Positions 18,508 through 26,412 of a stretch of DNA of 64,000 bases are shown piece after piece. The notes beneath the pieces were generated by a model. The model ran no database searches. It was given only the letters and a program-made list of their open reading frames with translations, and was not told where the DNA came from. Origin of the DNA: Persephonella sp964519345 (GTDB taxonomy: Bacteria > Aquificota > Aquificia > Aquificales > Hydrogenothermaceae); assembly GCA_964519345.1 (NCBI GenBank), contig CAZFKX010000020.1, positions 14,781 to 78,780 of the forward strand, read 5' to 3'. The position numbers and the translations under genes were made by a program. How positions within the stretch are numbered: the stretch's first letter is position 1; each line of letters opens with the position of its first letter.

Positions 18508-19347
18508 TTATACACCTACAAGCATCTTTTTTATCTCTTCATCCGGTATTCTAAATTTTTTGCCTTCATACACAGCTTTTATATTGTTTATCTCTATTTC
18601 TTTAAGCCTTAAAAGGGAAAAAGGAACTGAAAATTTAAATGGGTATCCATACCATACTCTGTTTATCTGATTTATATGGTAGCTGTAAACAGCTTTTCTG
18701 AAAGAAACAAAATCTGAAAATTCTTCTCCAATAATATCCTTTAAAAAATCGGAAATATCAGATATAGAACTTAAAGACAGTATCTCTGATATTTTTCTAT
18801 AGCTTATCTTGTAGCTGAAAGGAAGTATAAAGGGATATACATCTTCTGGATCGGATTTATAAATTATCCTCAGTTTTACAGCAGTTACTAAGTTCTGAAG
18901 ATCGTAAAAGCTCCCTATGATAAATCTTGCTTCCCTTTTTTCTGAATAAGAAAGTCTATTTATAGATTCTTTTATCTCTTTTAGAAACATAAGATCTATC
19001 TTTCTCAGCCTAAACTCATAATCCTTCCCCTTTCTTATCTCTCCCTTCAGCTTTGTTATACTTTTTCTTTTTATAAAAAAAAGCTGTATTAGCTCTCTTT
19101 CCTTTCTGCCGTATCCTGAAATCAACTTTCTCAATAAATCTCTGAAGTAGTCTTCAAGTCCTTTATATACGCTAACCTCTTCAAAATCTTTTATGTATAT
19201 TCCATAGTCTGTTCTCTGAAGATATGAGAAAATATCTCCCACTGTTCTTGAATCCAGAAGGTTCTTAAAAAAGTCAGAGCTTAAAATGGTTGATTTTATA
19301 CTTCTTGATTTTGAAGATATGTACACCGATCTGTACAGTTTTATCAT
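18508..19347 (-). CDS. ntpC: V/A-type ATP synthase subunit C (rotor collar)
   Basis: Subunit C (homologue of yeast d) links the central shaft to the c-ring. The 279-residue product is helical, with the family ending E-I-E-I-N-N-I-K-A-V-Y-E-G-K and internal L-R-K-I-D-L and F-Y-D-L-Q-N-L segments. It is shorter than Thermus C (about 323). I start at the ATG at 19347, which overlaps the upstream stop as ATGA; a TTG two codons earlier is possible. Unlike in many operons, C precedes I and K here. Confidence 0.88.
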   Translation of the reverse strand: MIKLYRSVYISSKSRSIKSTILSSDFFKNLLDSRTVGDIFSYLQRTDYGIYIKDFEEVSVYKGLEDYFRDLLRKLISGYGRKERELIQLFFIKRKSITKLKGEIRKGKDYEFRLRKIDLMFLKEIKESINRLSYSEKREARFIIGSFYDLQNLVTAVKLRIIYKSDPEDVYPFILPFSYKISYRKISEILSLSSISDISDFLKDIIGEEFSDFVSFRKAVYSYHINQINRVWYGYPFKFSVPFSLLRLKEIEINNIKAVYEGKKFRIPDEEIKKMLVGV

Positions 19348-19664
19348 CTGCAAATCTCATCTTGTATAATTTTTATTATCTCAGATAGTATTTTATGTTT
19401 ATTTTTCTCAAATCTCTCCCTTATTCCCTGTATCTTTTTATTTAGCTGTTTCTCTTCTTCTATTTTTTCTTTTTTTAAATCTTCCAAAAAACATTTCTTG
19501 AGCCTGATCTTTTCTTTTTCAGCCTTCTTCCTGTAATCTTCAATTATCTTTTCATACTCCTCCTCAGCCCTCTTAAGTATCTCCCTGTACTTCCTTTCAG
19601 ACTCTTTAAGAATTCTATAAGCCTCTTTATCCGTCTGTAGAATTTTCTCTGTAATATCTTCCAT
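19344..19664 (-). CDS. V/A-type ATP synthase subunit G/H (peripheral stalk coiled coil)
   Basis: A 106-residue, almost uninterrupted charged helix (E/K/R heptads with I/L/Y) and no membrane segment, as expected for the small stator subunit that pairs with E. It is the first gene of the ATPase cluster on the minus strand and overlaps ntpC by ATGA. The sequence is low-complexity, so homology cannot be proven by eye; position is the main evidence. The gap to the SDR gene upstream is only 54 bases, so the cluster may be partly co-transcribed from further upstream. Confidence 0.75.
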   Translation of the reverse strand: MEDITEKILQTDKEAYRILKESERKYREILKRAEEEYEKIIEDYRKKAEKEKIRLKKCFLEDLKKEKIEEEKQLNKKIQGIRERFEKNKHKILSEIIKIIQDEICR

Positions 19665-19718
19665 GATATTCTCTTTTTAATCTTAAATATAGCGAAGAGA
19701 GAGATTTTAAAAAAGGGG

Positions 19719-20408
19719 TTATATTTTCCTTATATCTATATATGATCCGAACTCAAAATCCAAAAATCTGTCCAGTAAAGTGTATATTTTGAGTGCTGCT
19801 TCCTCTGGACTCATTTTGGGAGATTCTTTTATTCTTTTAACCGATGGAAATTTTTTTTCGTCAGCAGAAAGAACAAATTTTTCAAGCATCGGTGTGAGTA
19901 TAAGTCCAGGTGCAAGGGATATAAGGTGTGTACCTTCCATTTCTCTTGAGTAAAGTCTTATAAGCATGTTAAGCGCTGCTTTTGATATAGCATAACCATG
20001 CCATCCTCTATTTCCGTTTACTGAGGCTCCCGAAGACACAGCTATTACCTGTTTTACTTTAATGTCTTTATAAATAAAATAATCAAGTATGACTTTATTT
20101 GCCCATACATTTATATCCATCATCCTGTTCATTTCATATATTGGAGTATCATGTATATCCTTAAGTTCAGTCAACAGACCGGCATTTAAAAAAGCATAAT
20201 CTATTTCCTTAATACCGTTTAAAATAATATCCATTGATCTGTATATGTTTTCAAGAGAATGAAGATCACAGTAAGAAAATCTTATCTTTCCTTTAAAATC
20301 TTCAGGAAGATGCCTGCTTAAAGCATAAACTGAGAATCCCCTTTCAAGAAAAACGTTTACTAAAGCCTTCCCAAGCCCTGATCCTATCCCTGTTATAAAA
20401 AGATTCAT
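19719..20408 (-). CDS. Short-chain dehydrogenase/reductase
   Basis: Classical SDR oxidoreductase of 229 residues with a Rossmann fold. The cofactor loop reads T6-G-I-G-S-G-L-G13, followed by N76-A-G. The catalytic set is Ser125 or Ser126 (V-S-S-G-A-S) with Y139-x-x-x-K143 (G-Y-A-I-S-K). Arg after the second strand (A-L-S-R) hints at NADP(H). It resembles small benzil-reductase or sepiapterin-reductase-like SDRs, but the substrate is unknown. The ATG overlaps the stop of the upstream small gene (ATGA), so they are probably co-translated. Confidence 0.88.
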   Translation of the reverse strand: MNLFITGIGSGLGKALVNVFLERGFSVYALSRHLPEDFKGKIRFSYCDLHSLENIYRSMDIILNGIKEIDYAFLNAGLLTELKDIHDTPIYEMNRMMDINVWANKVILDYFIYKDIKVKQVIAVSSGASVNGNRGWHGYAISKAALNMLIRLYSREMEGTHLISLAPGLILTPMLEKFVLSADEKKFPSVKRIKESPKMSPEEAALKIYTLLDRFLDFEFGSYIDIRKI

Positions 20409-20779
20409 TCTTTACATCTCTTTCCTTCGAATATGGCATTATCTATAAATCTAAATATCCATTCTTCCAGATTGTTATAATCAGGATTGTGTTTACTTAT
20501 CCATTTCTCATCATAAAAGATCTCTGTTTCAATACTTCTGTGTATCTCTTCATCTCCAAAATTTACAAGAACAGCCTGCTCAACAACGGCAAGCTTTATA
20601 TCTTCACCTAAACCGTCCAGTAGGCTTGTAATATCTCTATCAAACTCTTCATATGTAAGTATGATAAACTTATGTTTTATGATATCTCTTTTATCTTTTT
20701 CAACGATATAATGTATATCAAGAAGCTTTTCAATCACAGGTTTTGTAAATTTTATATTTCCTTTTATAATCTTTTTCAT
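20405..20779 (-). CDS. Hypothetical protein between guaA and the SDR
   Basis: I do not recognise this family. The 124-residue product is acidic, soluble, has no signal peptide or membrane segment, and looks alpha/beta: a basic N terminus, a V-E-K-D-K-R-D region, then F-I-I-L-T-Y-E-E-F, A-V-V-E-Q-A-V-L-V-N-F-G and an aromatic C terminus with W-I-F-R-F-I-D-N-A. The ATG at 20779 shares its A with the guaA stop (TAATG), and the 3' end overlaps the SDR start, so translational coupling on both sides is likely. A GTG three codons earlier is an alternative start. Confidence 0.7.
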   Translation of the reverse strand: MKKIIKGNIKFTKPVIEKLLDIHYIVEKDKRDIIKHKFIILTYEEFDRDITSLLDGLGEDIKLAVVEQAVLVNFGDEEIHRSIETEIFYDEKWISKHNPDYNNLEEWIFRFIDNAIFEGKRCKE

Positions 20780-22317
20780 TATTCCCACTCTATAGTCCCT
20801 GGGGGTTTTGACGTTATGTCATAAACAACCCTGTTCACACCTTTAACCTCATTTATTATTCTTCTCATAATCCTATCAAGAAGGTCATAAGGAAGTCTTG
20901 CCCAGTCCGCCGTCATACCATCTGTTGATTCAACAGCCCTTACTGCTATAACTTTTTCGTACGTCCTGTAATCCCCCATAACTCCAACTGTAAGAACCGG
21001 AAGAAGAACAGCAAAAGACTGCCACAACTGTCTATACAGTCCTGCTTTTTTTATTTCTTCCACAACTATAGCATCAGCTTCTCTAAGTATTTCAAGATCA
21101 TCTCTATTCACTTCTCCTATAATCCTTATAGCAAGACCCGGTCCTGGAAACGGCTGTCTGTATATAATCTCCTCTGGAAGATCAAGCTCTTTACCAAGCT
21201 CCCTAACCTCATCTTTAAACAGTTCCCTTAAAGGTTCTATAAGCTTAAGATTCATCTTTTCAGGAAGTCCACCTACATTATGATGCGTTTTTATAACTGC
21301 TGACGGTCCCTTTACAGAAACGCTCTCAATAACATCTGGATAAAGGGTTCCCTGAACGAGGAACTCAACATCAGGTATTTTTTTAGCTTCTTCCTCAAAT
21401 ATCTGTATAAAAAGATTACCTATAATTTTCCTTTTTTCCTCAGGATCTGTAACACCTTTTAATGCATTCAGGAATCTATCTTTAGCATCAACAACAATAA
21501 GTGGTATATGAAAATGATCTCTGAATGTTTTTTCTACCTTTTCCCTTTCTCCCTTTCTTAAAAGTCCATTATCAACAAATATACATGTAAGGTTGTCCCC
21601 TATAGCATTATGAACAAGAACAGCGGCTACTGAGGAATCAACACCTCCTGAAAGAGCACATATGGCTTTTTTATTCCCAACAGCCTCCCTGATTTCAATC
21701 TCTTTTTCCATAAGGAAACTTCCCATTGTCCAGTCCTGAGCGCATCCTGAGATCTGAACGGCAAAATTTTTAAGTATTTCCTTTCCAAGGTATGTATGGG
21801 AGACTTCAGGATGAAACTGAACACCCCAGATTTTTTTCTCTTTGTTTCTGATCGCTGCAAACGGAGCGTTATATGTTCTTGCTATTGGCTCAAAACCTTC
21901 AGGAAGTTTTGTTACCCTATCTCCATGAGACATCCAGACATGTATTTCATTTGGAATATCTATAAACAGATCCTGATGATCCATGATCTCAAGCTCAGCT
22001 CTTCCGTACTCATGTCTTTCTGCTTTTACAACCTCACCGCCAAAATGGTAAGTTATAAGCTGAAGTCCGTAGCATATTCCCAGTATAGGAATACCAAGAT
22101 CAAAAACCCTCTCATCAGGCTTTGGAGCTTCCGGATGATAAACCGATGCTGGACCTCCTGAAAAGATAATCCCCCGTGGGTTATGGCTCATTATCTCTTC
22201 TACAGATGCATTAAAAGGAAGTATCTCACTGAATATATGGAGTTCTCTTATCCTCCTCGCTATAAGCTGTGTGTATTGCGAACCAAAATCTAAAATTATT
22301 ATTCCTCTATGTTCCAA
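20779..22317 (-). CDS. guaA: GMP synthase (glutamine-hydrolysing)
   Basis: Converts XMP to GMP using glutamine and ATP, the last step of de novo GMP synthesis. The 512-residue protein has an N-terminal class I glutamine amidotransferase (G-I-C-Y-G-L-Q nucleophile elbow and V-Q-F-H-P-E-V-S-H-T), an ATP-PPase domain (A-L-S-G-G-V-D-S-S P-loop) and the C-terminal dimerisation domain ending T-S-K-P-P-G-T-I-E-W-E. Length is standard. The only plausible start is TTG at 22317, with AGAGGT about 8 bases upstream; no in-frame ATG is nearby. Confidence 0.97.
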   Translation of the reverse strand: MEHRGIIILDFGSQYTQLIARRIRELHIFSEILPFNASVEEIMSHNPRGIIFSGGPASVYHPEAPKPDERVFDLGIPILGICYGLQLITYHFGGEVVKAERHEYGRAELEIMDHQDLFIDIPNEIHVWMSHGDRVTKLPEGFEPIARTYNAPFAAIRNKEKKIWGVQFHPEVSHTYLGKEILKNFAVQISGCAQDWTMGSFLMEKEIEIREAVGNKKAICALSGGVDSSVAAVLVHNAIGDNLTCIFVDNGLLRKGEREKVEKTFRDHFHIPLIVVDAKDRFLNALKGVTDPEEKRKIIGNLFIQIFEEEAKKIPDVEFLVQGTLYPDVIESVSVKGPSAVIKTHHNVGGLPEKMNLKLIEPLRELFKDEVRELGKELDLPEEIIYRQPFPGPGLAIRIIGEVNRDDLEILREADAIVVEEIKKAGLYRQLWQSFAVLLPVLTVGVMGDYRTYEKVIAVRAVESTDGMTADWARLPYDLLDRIMRRIINEVKGVNRVVYDITSKPPGTIEWE

Positions 22318-22330
22318 ACTATTACCTCTT

Positions 22331-23647
22331 TTAAACTTTTTCTTCTTCTAATTTTAACATTTCTCTCAGTTCTTTCTCATAGAAAAACTCCTCACCTTCA
22401 ACAGGTTCAAGATCGTTTAACCACATTGCATTCTCATTGTACTTTGCAAAAAAGGGTTTTCCCACCCAGTCAGGATTTCTTCCCTGTAAGAAATCAAGAA
22501 CCATAACCTTTTCACCAAATATCTCCGAAACTCCAAGTATTCTCACCTTTCCAGGAGTTGCTGACATTGACGGTCCTTTAACTGTTCTTGCAAGACCGCT
22601 TGTTTTTTTGTATGCATCTTTAAATATATTCCATGCTCTAACAAGCGGTACTCCAAAGTAATGCTGTGCTCCTGTATCTCTTGCCATAAACATGTAATAA
22701 GGTATCATTCCCATGCTTACCTGGTCTTTCCACATAGTAGCCCAGATTTCAGAACTATCATTTATATGTCTAAGAACGGGAGACTGAGTCCTTATAACAG
22801 CTCCTGTCTCAAGTATCCTATCAACAGCCTCTCTAACAACATCTGTTCTGAGTTCTTTATAATGATTAAAATGAGCCATGAAGGCAAGATGATATCCTTT
22901 ATCAACAATTTCCTTAAAGAGGTCTAACAACTCCTGTGCATCATCATCCTGCGTAAATCTATAAGGCCAGAATCCAAGAGATTTTGTTCCAATTCTTATA
23001 GTTTTCAGATGAGGTATGTCTGCATCAAGAACAGGCTTTATATAGCTTTTAAAAACCGATGTTTTCATTATAAGTGGATCGCCGCCTGTAAAAAGAATAT
23101 CAGTTATCTCAGGATTTTTTCTGATATACTCAATTAGGATGTCAACCTCTTTCATAGCAAACTTCAACTCATTTATACCTACAAACTGAGGCCATCTAAA
23201 ACAAAAAGAACAGTATGCATGACATGTTTGACCCTGCTTAGGAAAGAAAAGAATGGTCTCCTTATATTTATGCTGAGCTCCGTGAAGCTTAAAACCATTG
23301 ACTTCAGGCACATTGTACTTTTGACCTGCAGGATGTGGATTTAGTTCCATCCTTATTCTGTTTGCTTCATCTTTTATTCTTTCCTGAGATTCTCCTCTTT
23401 TTAAAAGAGAAGCTATGATATCGTAATGTTCAGGAAATAGCATATCTTTTTGAGGAAAAGTAAGTTTGAATATAGGATCATTTAAAGGATCTTCCCAGTT
23501 TATAAGCTGATCTATAACGTAATTGTTTACTTTAAAAGGAAATACCTGACCTACAACTTCTATATCAAACTTCTGTTTTTCCGTTAGATATTTTTCCACC
23601 TGTGGTATTGACCTAAAGTTTTTTACCGTATAGCTTCTATACCTCAT
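22331..23647 (-). CDS. KamA-family radical SAM aminomutase-like protein
   Basis: Radical SAM/PLP protein of the lysine 2,3-aminomutase family, 438 residues. The cluster motif is C142-H-A-Y-C146-S-F-C149, followed by T-G-G-D-P-L. The PLP lysine is probably K367 in A-T-P-G-K. Where lysine 2,3-aminomutase has two substrate-binding aspartates (Y-Q-C-D and V-V-D-A-P), this protein aligns with M-A-R (321-323) and V-K-G (356-358), so lysine is unlikely to be the substrate. Glutamate 2,3-aminomutases also have a basic residue at the first site. EpmB is unlikely from length. AGGAGGT precedes the ATG. Confidence 0.8.
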   Translation of the reverse strand: MRYRSYTVKNFRSIPQVEKYLTEKQKFDIEVVGQVFPFKVNNYVIDQLINWEDPLNDPIFKLTFPQKDMLFPEHYDIIASLLKRGESQERIKDEANRIRMELNPHPAGQKYNVPEVNGFKLHGAQHKYKETILFFPKQGQTCHAYCSFCFRWPQFVGINELKFAMKEVDILIEYIRKNPEITDILFTGGDPLIMKTSVFKSYIKPVLDADIPHLKTIRIGTKSLGFWPYRFTQDDDAQELLDLFKEIVDKGYHLAFMAHFNHYKELRTDVVREAVDRILETGAVIRTQSPVLRHINDSSEIWATMWKDQVSMGMIPYYMFMARDTGAQHYFGVPLVRAWNIFKDAYKKTSGLARTVKGPSMSATPGKVRILGVSEIFGEKVMVLDFLQGRNPDWVGKPFFAKYNENAMWLNDLEPVEGEEFFYEKELREMLKLEEEKV

Positions 23648-23771
23648 ATATACTACCTCCTAAAAAGCTAACTCTTAGAAAATTTAGAACTATTCTGATT
23701 TTTTGCGAATTTTTTTAAAAATTGTTGAATTATTCAGGTTATCATTATATTAAAAATACTGTATAAAGGCA

Positions 23772-23795
23772 AACTTATAAAAAAATGATAAGTTT
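23772..23795. promoter_or_regulatory. Inverted repeat upstream of the GNAT gene
   Basis: AAACTTAT and ATAAGTTT form perfect 8-bp arms around a short A-rich spacer, ending about a dozen bases before the GNAT start codon, which has no ribosome-binding site. This could be an operator or a 5' mRNA hairpin; nothing decides between these. Confidence 0.3.
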
Positions 23796-23806
23796 CTATA
23801 GAAAAT

Positions 23807-24295
23807 ATGGAAAAATTTGAAAATTTTCAAGGAAATAACGAAATAAAACTTAAAGACTACACGGACAGCTTCAAAAAAGAGCTTATTTCTGTGCTCTTTG
23901 AAGCATATCTTGATCTACCTGAGTACGGAGAACCATCTTATAAAAGTGCAAAAAGATATATAAACTGGCTCAAAAATCACTCCACATTCTTTAAGGTAGC
24001 ATTTTATAACGATGAATTAGCAGGATTTGTCGTTGCCGATGCAAACTGGAAGGATCTATACGGAAAAGATATAGGAGAGATTCACGAACTTGCTGTCAGA
24101 AAAAAGTTCTGGGGAAAAGGTATAGGAAAGATATTACTTGAAGAGGCTGTAAAACATTTAAAAGAAAAAGGGAAAAAACAGATAGGTCTTTGGGTGGGCA
24201 GAAAAAATAAAAAAGCTATCAATTTTTATAAAAAGTACGGTTTCAATATCAGAGAAAGTTACCGAGACTGGCTCAGAATGGTAAAAAGTGAGTAA
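23807..24295 (+). CDS. GNAT-family N-acetyltransferase
   Basis: A 162-residue acetyltransferase. The acetyl-CoA loop is K-F-W-G-K-G-I-G-K-I-L-L (motif A, R/Q-x-x-G-x-G/A type), preceded by I-H-E-L-A-V and followed by N-K-K-A-I-N-F-Y-K-K-Y-G-F. Acceptor unknown: protein N-termini, amines and antibiotics are all possible. It is divergent from the KamA homologue, but it is much shorter than the beta-lysine acetyltransferase AblB (about 270), so that role is not supported. It converges on the ArgE/DapE-like gene with a 37-base overlap. No clear ribosome site precedes the ATG. Confidence 0.82.
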   Translation: MEKFENFQGNNEIKLKDYTDSFKKELISVLFEAYLDLPEYGEPSYKSAKRYINWLKNHSTFFKVAFYNDELAGFVVADANWKDLYGKDIGEIHELAVRKKFWGKGIGKILLEEAVKHLKEKGKKQIGLWVGRKNKKAINFYKKYGFNIRESYRDWLRMVKSE

Positions 24296-25344
24296 AGAAC
24301 AGCTGTGTTGCTCATAAGTTCTTCTTCTGTTATATACTCTCTCTCCGTATGACTGTCAGCAAGTGAACCGAATCCAAACACAACACACTCCAAGCCTACT
24401 TTTTTAAAGTTTGCAGCATCAGTCCATGAAGGCATAATACCTTTTGGTGCCGATCTTCCGAAAACATATCTGTATGCTTCGGATACTTTCTTAAAAATAA
24501 AACTTTCTGGAAATGAAATAAAATCTTCTTTATCTATACCTTTATAATATGCACCTGGAATATCTTTAATTACTGTTTCTATTACTCTTTCTATCTGATC
24601 AGCCTTCTCTCCTTCATAAACTTTTATTTCTGCAAGTATCTCAGCTGTATCTGGCGTTAAGTAATGTTTCCATCCAGATCTGAAACAGAGTATATTAATC
24701 TCCCTTCCCAACCTCGACTCAAGTCTGCTTATAGTTGAAAATATCTTTTTTGCAGGATTTTCGGATCTTTCAAACTCTGAAGCATGATATGAAACAGTTT
24801 CTACCTTAAGACTAAACTCAACAGATCCCATCTGTTTTATACAGACCTGCCCGTATGTTGGCTCAAGAACAACAGCATAACTTATACGATCAAGCTTATT
24901 AAGAAGTTTTTGCGATCCAAGAGCCGAGTTGTTTTCCTCATCAACAGTAAAAGCTAAAGACACAGGTATTTCCCTATCTGGATATTTTTCTCTGAAAAGA
25001 TCAAGAGCTGTTATCAATGAGGCAATGAGTCCTTTGGTATCGGCAGCTCCTCTCCCATATATCTTTCCATTTTTTTCAATAGGACTGAAAGGGTTCTTCA
25101 TTTTTATTGGAGGAACGGTATCAACATGAGTATTTATAAGAACAGGCTTTGACGGATCTATACTTATCAGGTTGTAATCTTTATCTTCGACAGGCTGTCT
25201 CTCAAAACTTATATAATCAAGCCTTTTTTCAATATACTCTAAAATTCTGCTGAAATCTCTATAACTTGGAATTGATATAAGATTGAAAAGTTCCTTTTTT
25301 GCCTTTTCTAAAGCCTTCAAACCGAGTATCTCTGTTCTCTCCAT
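24259..25344 (-). CDS. M20-family peptidase (ArgE/DapE/LysK-like deacylase)
   Basis: Zinc-dependent amidohydrolase of 361 residues from the acetylornithine deacetylase / succinyl-diaminopimelate desuccinylase group. Metal and catalytic motifs are visible in order: I-N-T-H-V-D-T-V-P, G-R-G-A-A-D-T-K-G, D-E-E-N-N-S, E-P-T-Y-G-Q and, near the end, A-D-S-H-T-E-R-E-Y-I. No arg, dap or lys gene is adjacent, so the exact substrate is open; a LysW-dependent LysK activity is also possible. GGAG lies 4 bases before the ATG. Its 5' end overlaps the upstream oxidoreductase gene by 28 bases. Confidence 0.83.
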   Translation of the reverse strand: MERTEILGLKALEKAKKELFNLISIPSYRDFSRILEYIEKRLDYISFERQPVEDKDYNLISIDPSKPVLINTHVDTVPPIKMKNPFSPIEKNGKIYGRGAADTKGLIASLITALDLFREKYPDREIPVSLAFTVDEENNSALGSQKLLNKLDRISYAVVLEPTYGQVCIKQMGSVEFSLKVETVSYHASEFERSENPAKKIFSTISRLESRLGREINILCFRSGWKHYLTPDTAEILAEIKVYEGEKADQIERVIETVIKDIPGAYYKGIDKEDFISFPESFIFKKVSEAYRYVFGRSAPKGIMPSWTDAANFKKVGLECVVFGFGSLADSHTEREYITEEELMSNTAVLYSLFTILSQSR

Positions 25345-25907
25345 GGATCTCCAAGAATATGGTATCCCCTCTGTTCCCAGAATCCTGGTTTATTTTCAGG
25401 TAAAAACTGTATGCCTGAAACATGTTTTGCACTTTTCCAGGCGTAAAGTTTAGGAACAACAAGCCTTAAAGGATATCCATGATCTGCCGGTAATGGTTTG
25501 TCAAAAAGCTTATATGCAAAAATAACATCATCGTCAAAAAAATAATCAATAGGTATATTTGTTGTGTAACCATCCAGAGAGTGTATCATAACAGCCTTTG
25601 CACTGTCCTTTATATTGACAATATTTCTTAACTCAACCGACATAAAACCCGTCCATAAAACATCAGGACAGCTCCATCTTGTGACACAGTGAAAATCTGC
25701 TAAAAGATTAACCTTTTCAATATCAAGTATGTCTTCCCATGTGAGTACAACCTCTTCCTCAACTTCACCAAATATTCTCAGTCTGTAACGTGAAAGGTCT
25801 ATATCAGGAGGATCTGATATGCCCAGAACATGAAGTTTATTTGTCCAGTGCTGACCGGGAGGAAGTCTGTCAGACCTGCTGTTTATAGGGCTGACTATCT
25901 TTTTCAT
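25317..25907 (-). CDS. Sulfite oxidase-like molybdopterin oxidoreductase
   Basis: A 196-residue member of the compact sulfite-oxidase/YedY-like superfamily (oxidoreductase molybdopterin-binding domain). The molybdenum-ligand cysteine is probably Cys74 in F-H-C-V-T-R-W-S. The conserved D-H-G-Y-P-L-R-L-V-V-P, Y-A-W-K-S-A-K and G-F-W-E-Q-R-G-Y-H motifs follow. No Tat or Sec signal is present, so it looks cytoplasmic, as in the short stand-alone family. The electron partner and substrate are unknown. The start lies 4 bases after the Fur-type regulator, suggesting an operon. Confidence 0.87.
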   Translation of the reverse strand: MKKIVSPINSRSDRLPPGQHWTNKLHVLGISDPPDIDLSRYRLRIFGEVEEEVVLTWEDILDIEKVNLLADFHCVTRWSCPDVLWTGFMSVELRNIVNIKDSAKAVMIHSLDGYTTNIPIDYFFDDDVIFAYKLFDKPLPADHGYPLRLVVPKLYAWKSAKHVSGIQFLPENKPGFWEQRGYHILGDPWREQRYSV

Positions 25908-25910
25908 TTA

Positions 25911-26306
25911 TCAGTTATCTCCACTGCACATGTTGCACACACCTGTGATAAGGATATCGATTCTGTGGATTATAAAATTTTTATTACCTATAATTTTCAG
26001 CCCAGAAAGATCTTCTTTCTCAACATCAAATATTCTTTCACAGGAGATGCATTTAAAATGATAATGTTCGTCAATTCTTCCATCAAATCTACTCTGCTTA
26101 CCATCATTAATCTCTATTATCTGACCGCTCTCTTTCAGTATCTTAAGATTTCTGTAAACAGTACCAAGACTTATATTTGGTATCTCCTTCCTTGCCTGCT
26201 CATAAATCCAGTCAGCAGTAGGATGTATATTTGTTGATCTTAAAATATCAAGTATTATCTTTCTCTGTTGCGTATTTCTCCTTTTTATATCATTGCCTTT
26301 TAGCAA
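25911..26306 (-). CDS. Fur-family metalloregulator (Fur/PerR type)
   Basis: Winged-helix repressor of 131 residues. The N-terminal DNA-binding domain has T-Q-Q-R-K-I-I-L-D-I-L, H-P-T-A-D-W-I-Y and I-S-L-G-T-V-Y-R-N-L. The C-terminal domain has H-Y-H-F-K-C-I-S-C and a second C-N-M-C pair, giving the two CxxC zinc motifs seen in PerR and many Furs. PerR versus Fur cannot be settled by eye. The start is TTG at 26306 with AAGGAGAGG 8 bases upstream. It is divergent from pyk and leads the oxidoreductase gene, which it may control. Confidence 0.86.
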   Translation of the reverse strand: MLKGNDIKRRNTQQRKIILDILRSTNIHPTADWIYEQARKEIPNISLGTVYRNLKILKESGQIIEINDGKQSRFDGRIDEHYHFKCISCERIFDVEKEDLSGLKIIGNKNFIIHRIDILITGVCNMCSGDN

Positions 26307-26376
26307 TGTATCAACCTCTCCTTGTTTATTTTGTGTTATAAATATAATGACGAATATATAGAATATATATGATTAT

Positions 26377-26395
26377 TGTTATATTTTCAATAACA
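26377..26395. promoter_or_regulatory. Inverted repeat in the fur-pyk divergent region
   Basis: TGTTAT-N7-ATAACA, a perfect 6-bp palindrome, lies 17 bases before the pyk start in a very AT-rich 106-bp divergent spacer. It could be an operator for either gene. It does not match a canonical Fur or PerR box well. Confidence 0.3.
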
Positions 26396-26412
26396 TATAA
26401 AGAGGTCTGAAT

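Noticed and set aside
23807..24295. GNAT gene as beta-lysine acetyltransferase AblB paired with KamA
   Set aside because: It is 162 residues against about 270 for AblB, the genes are divergent, and the KamA homologue seems not to bind lysine.
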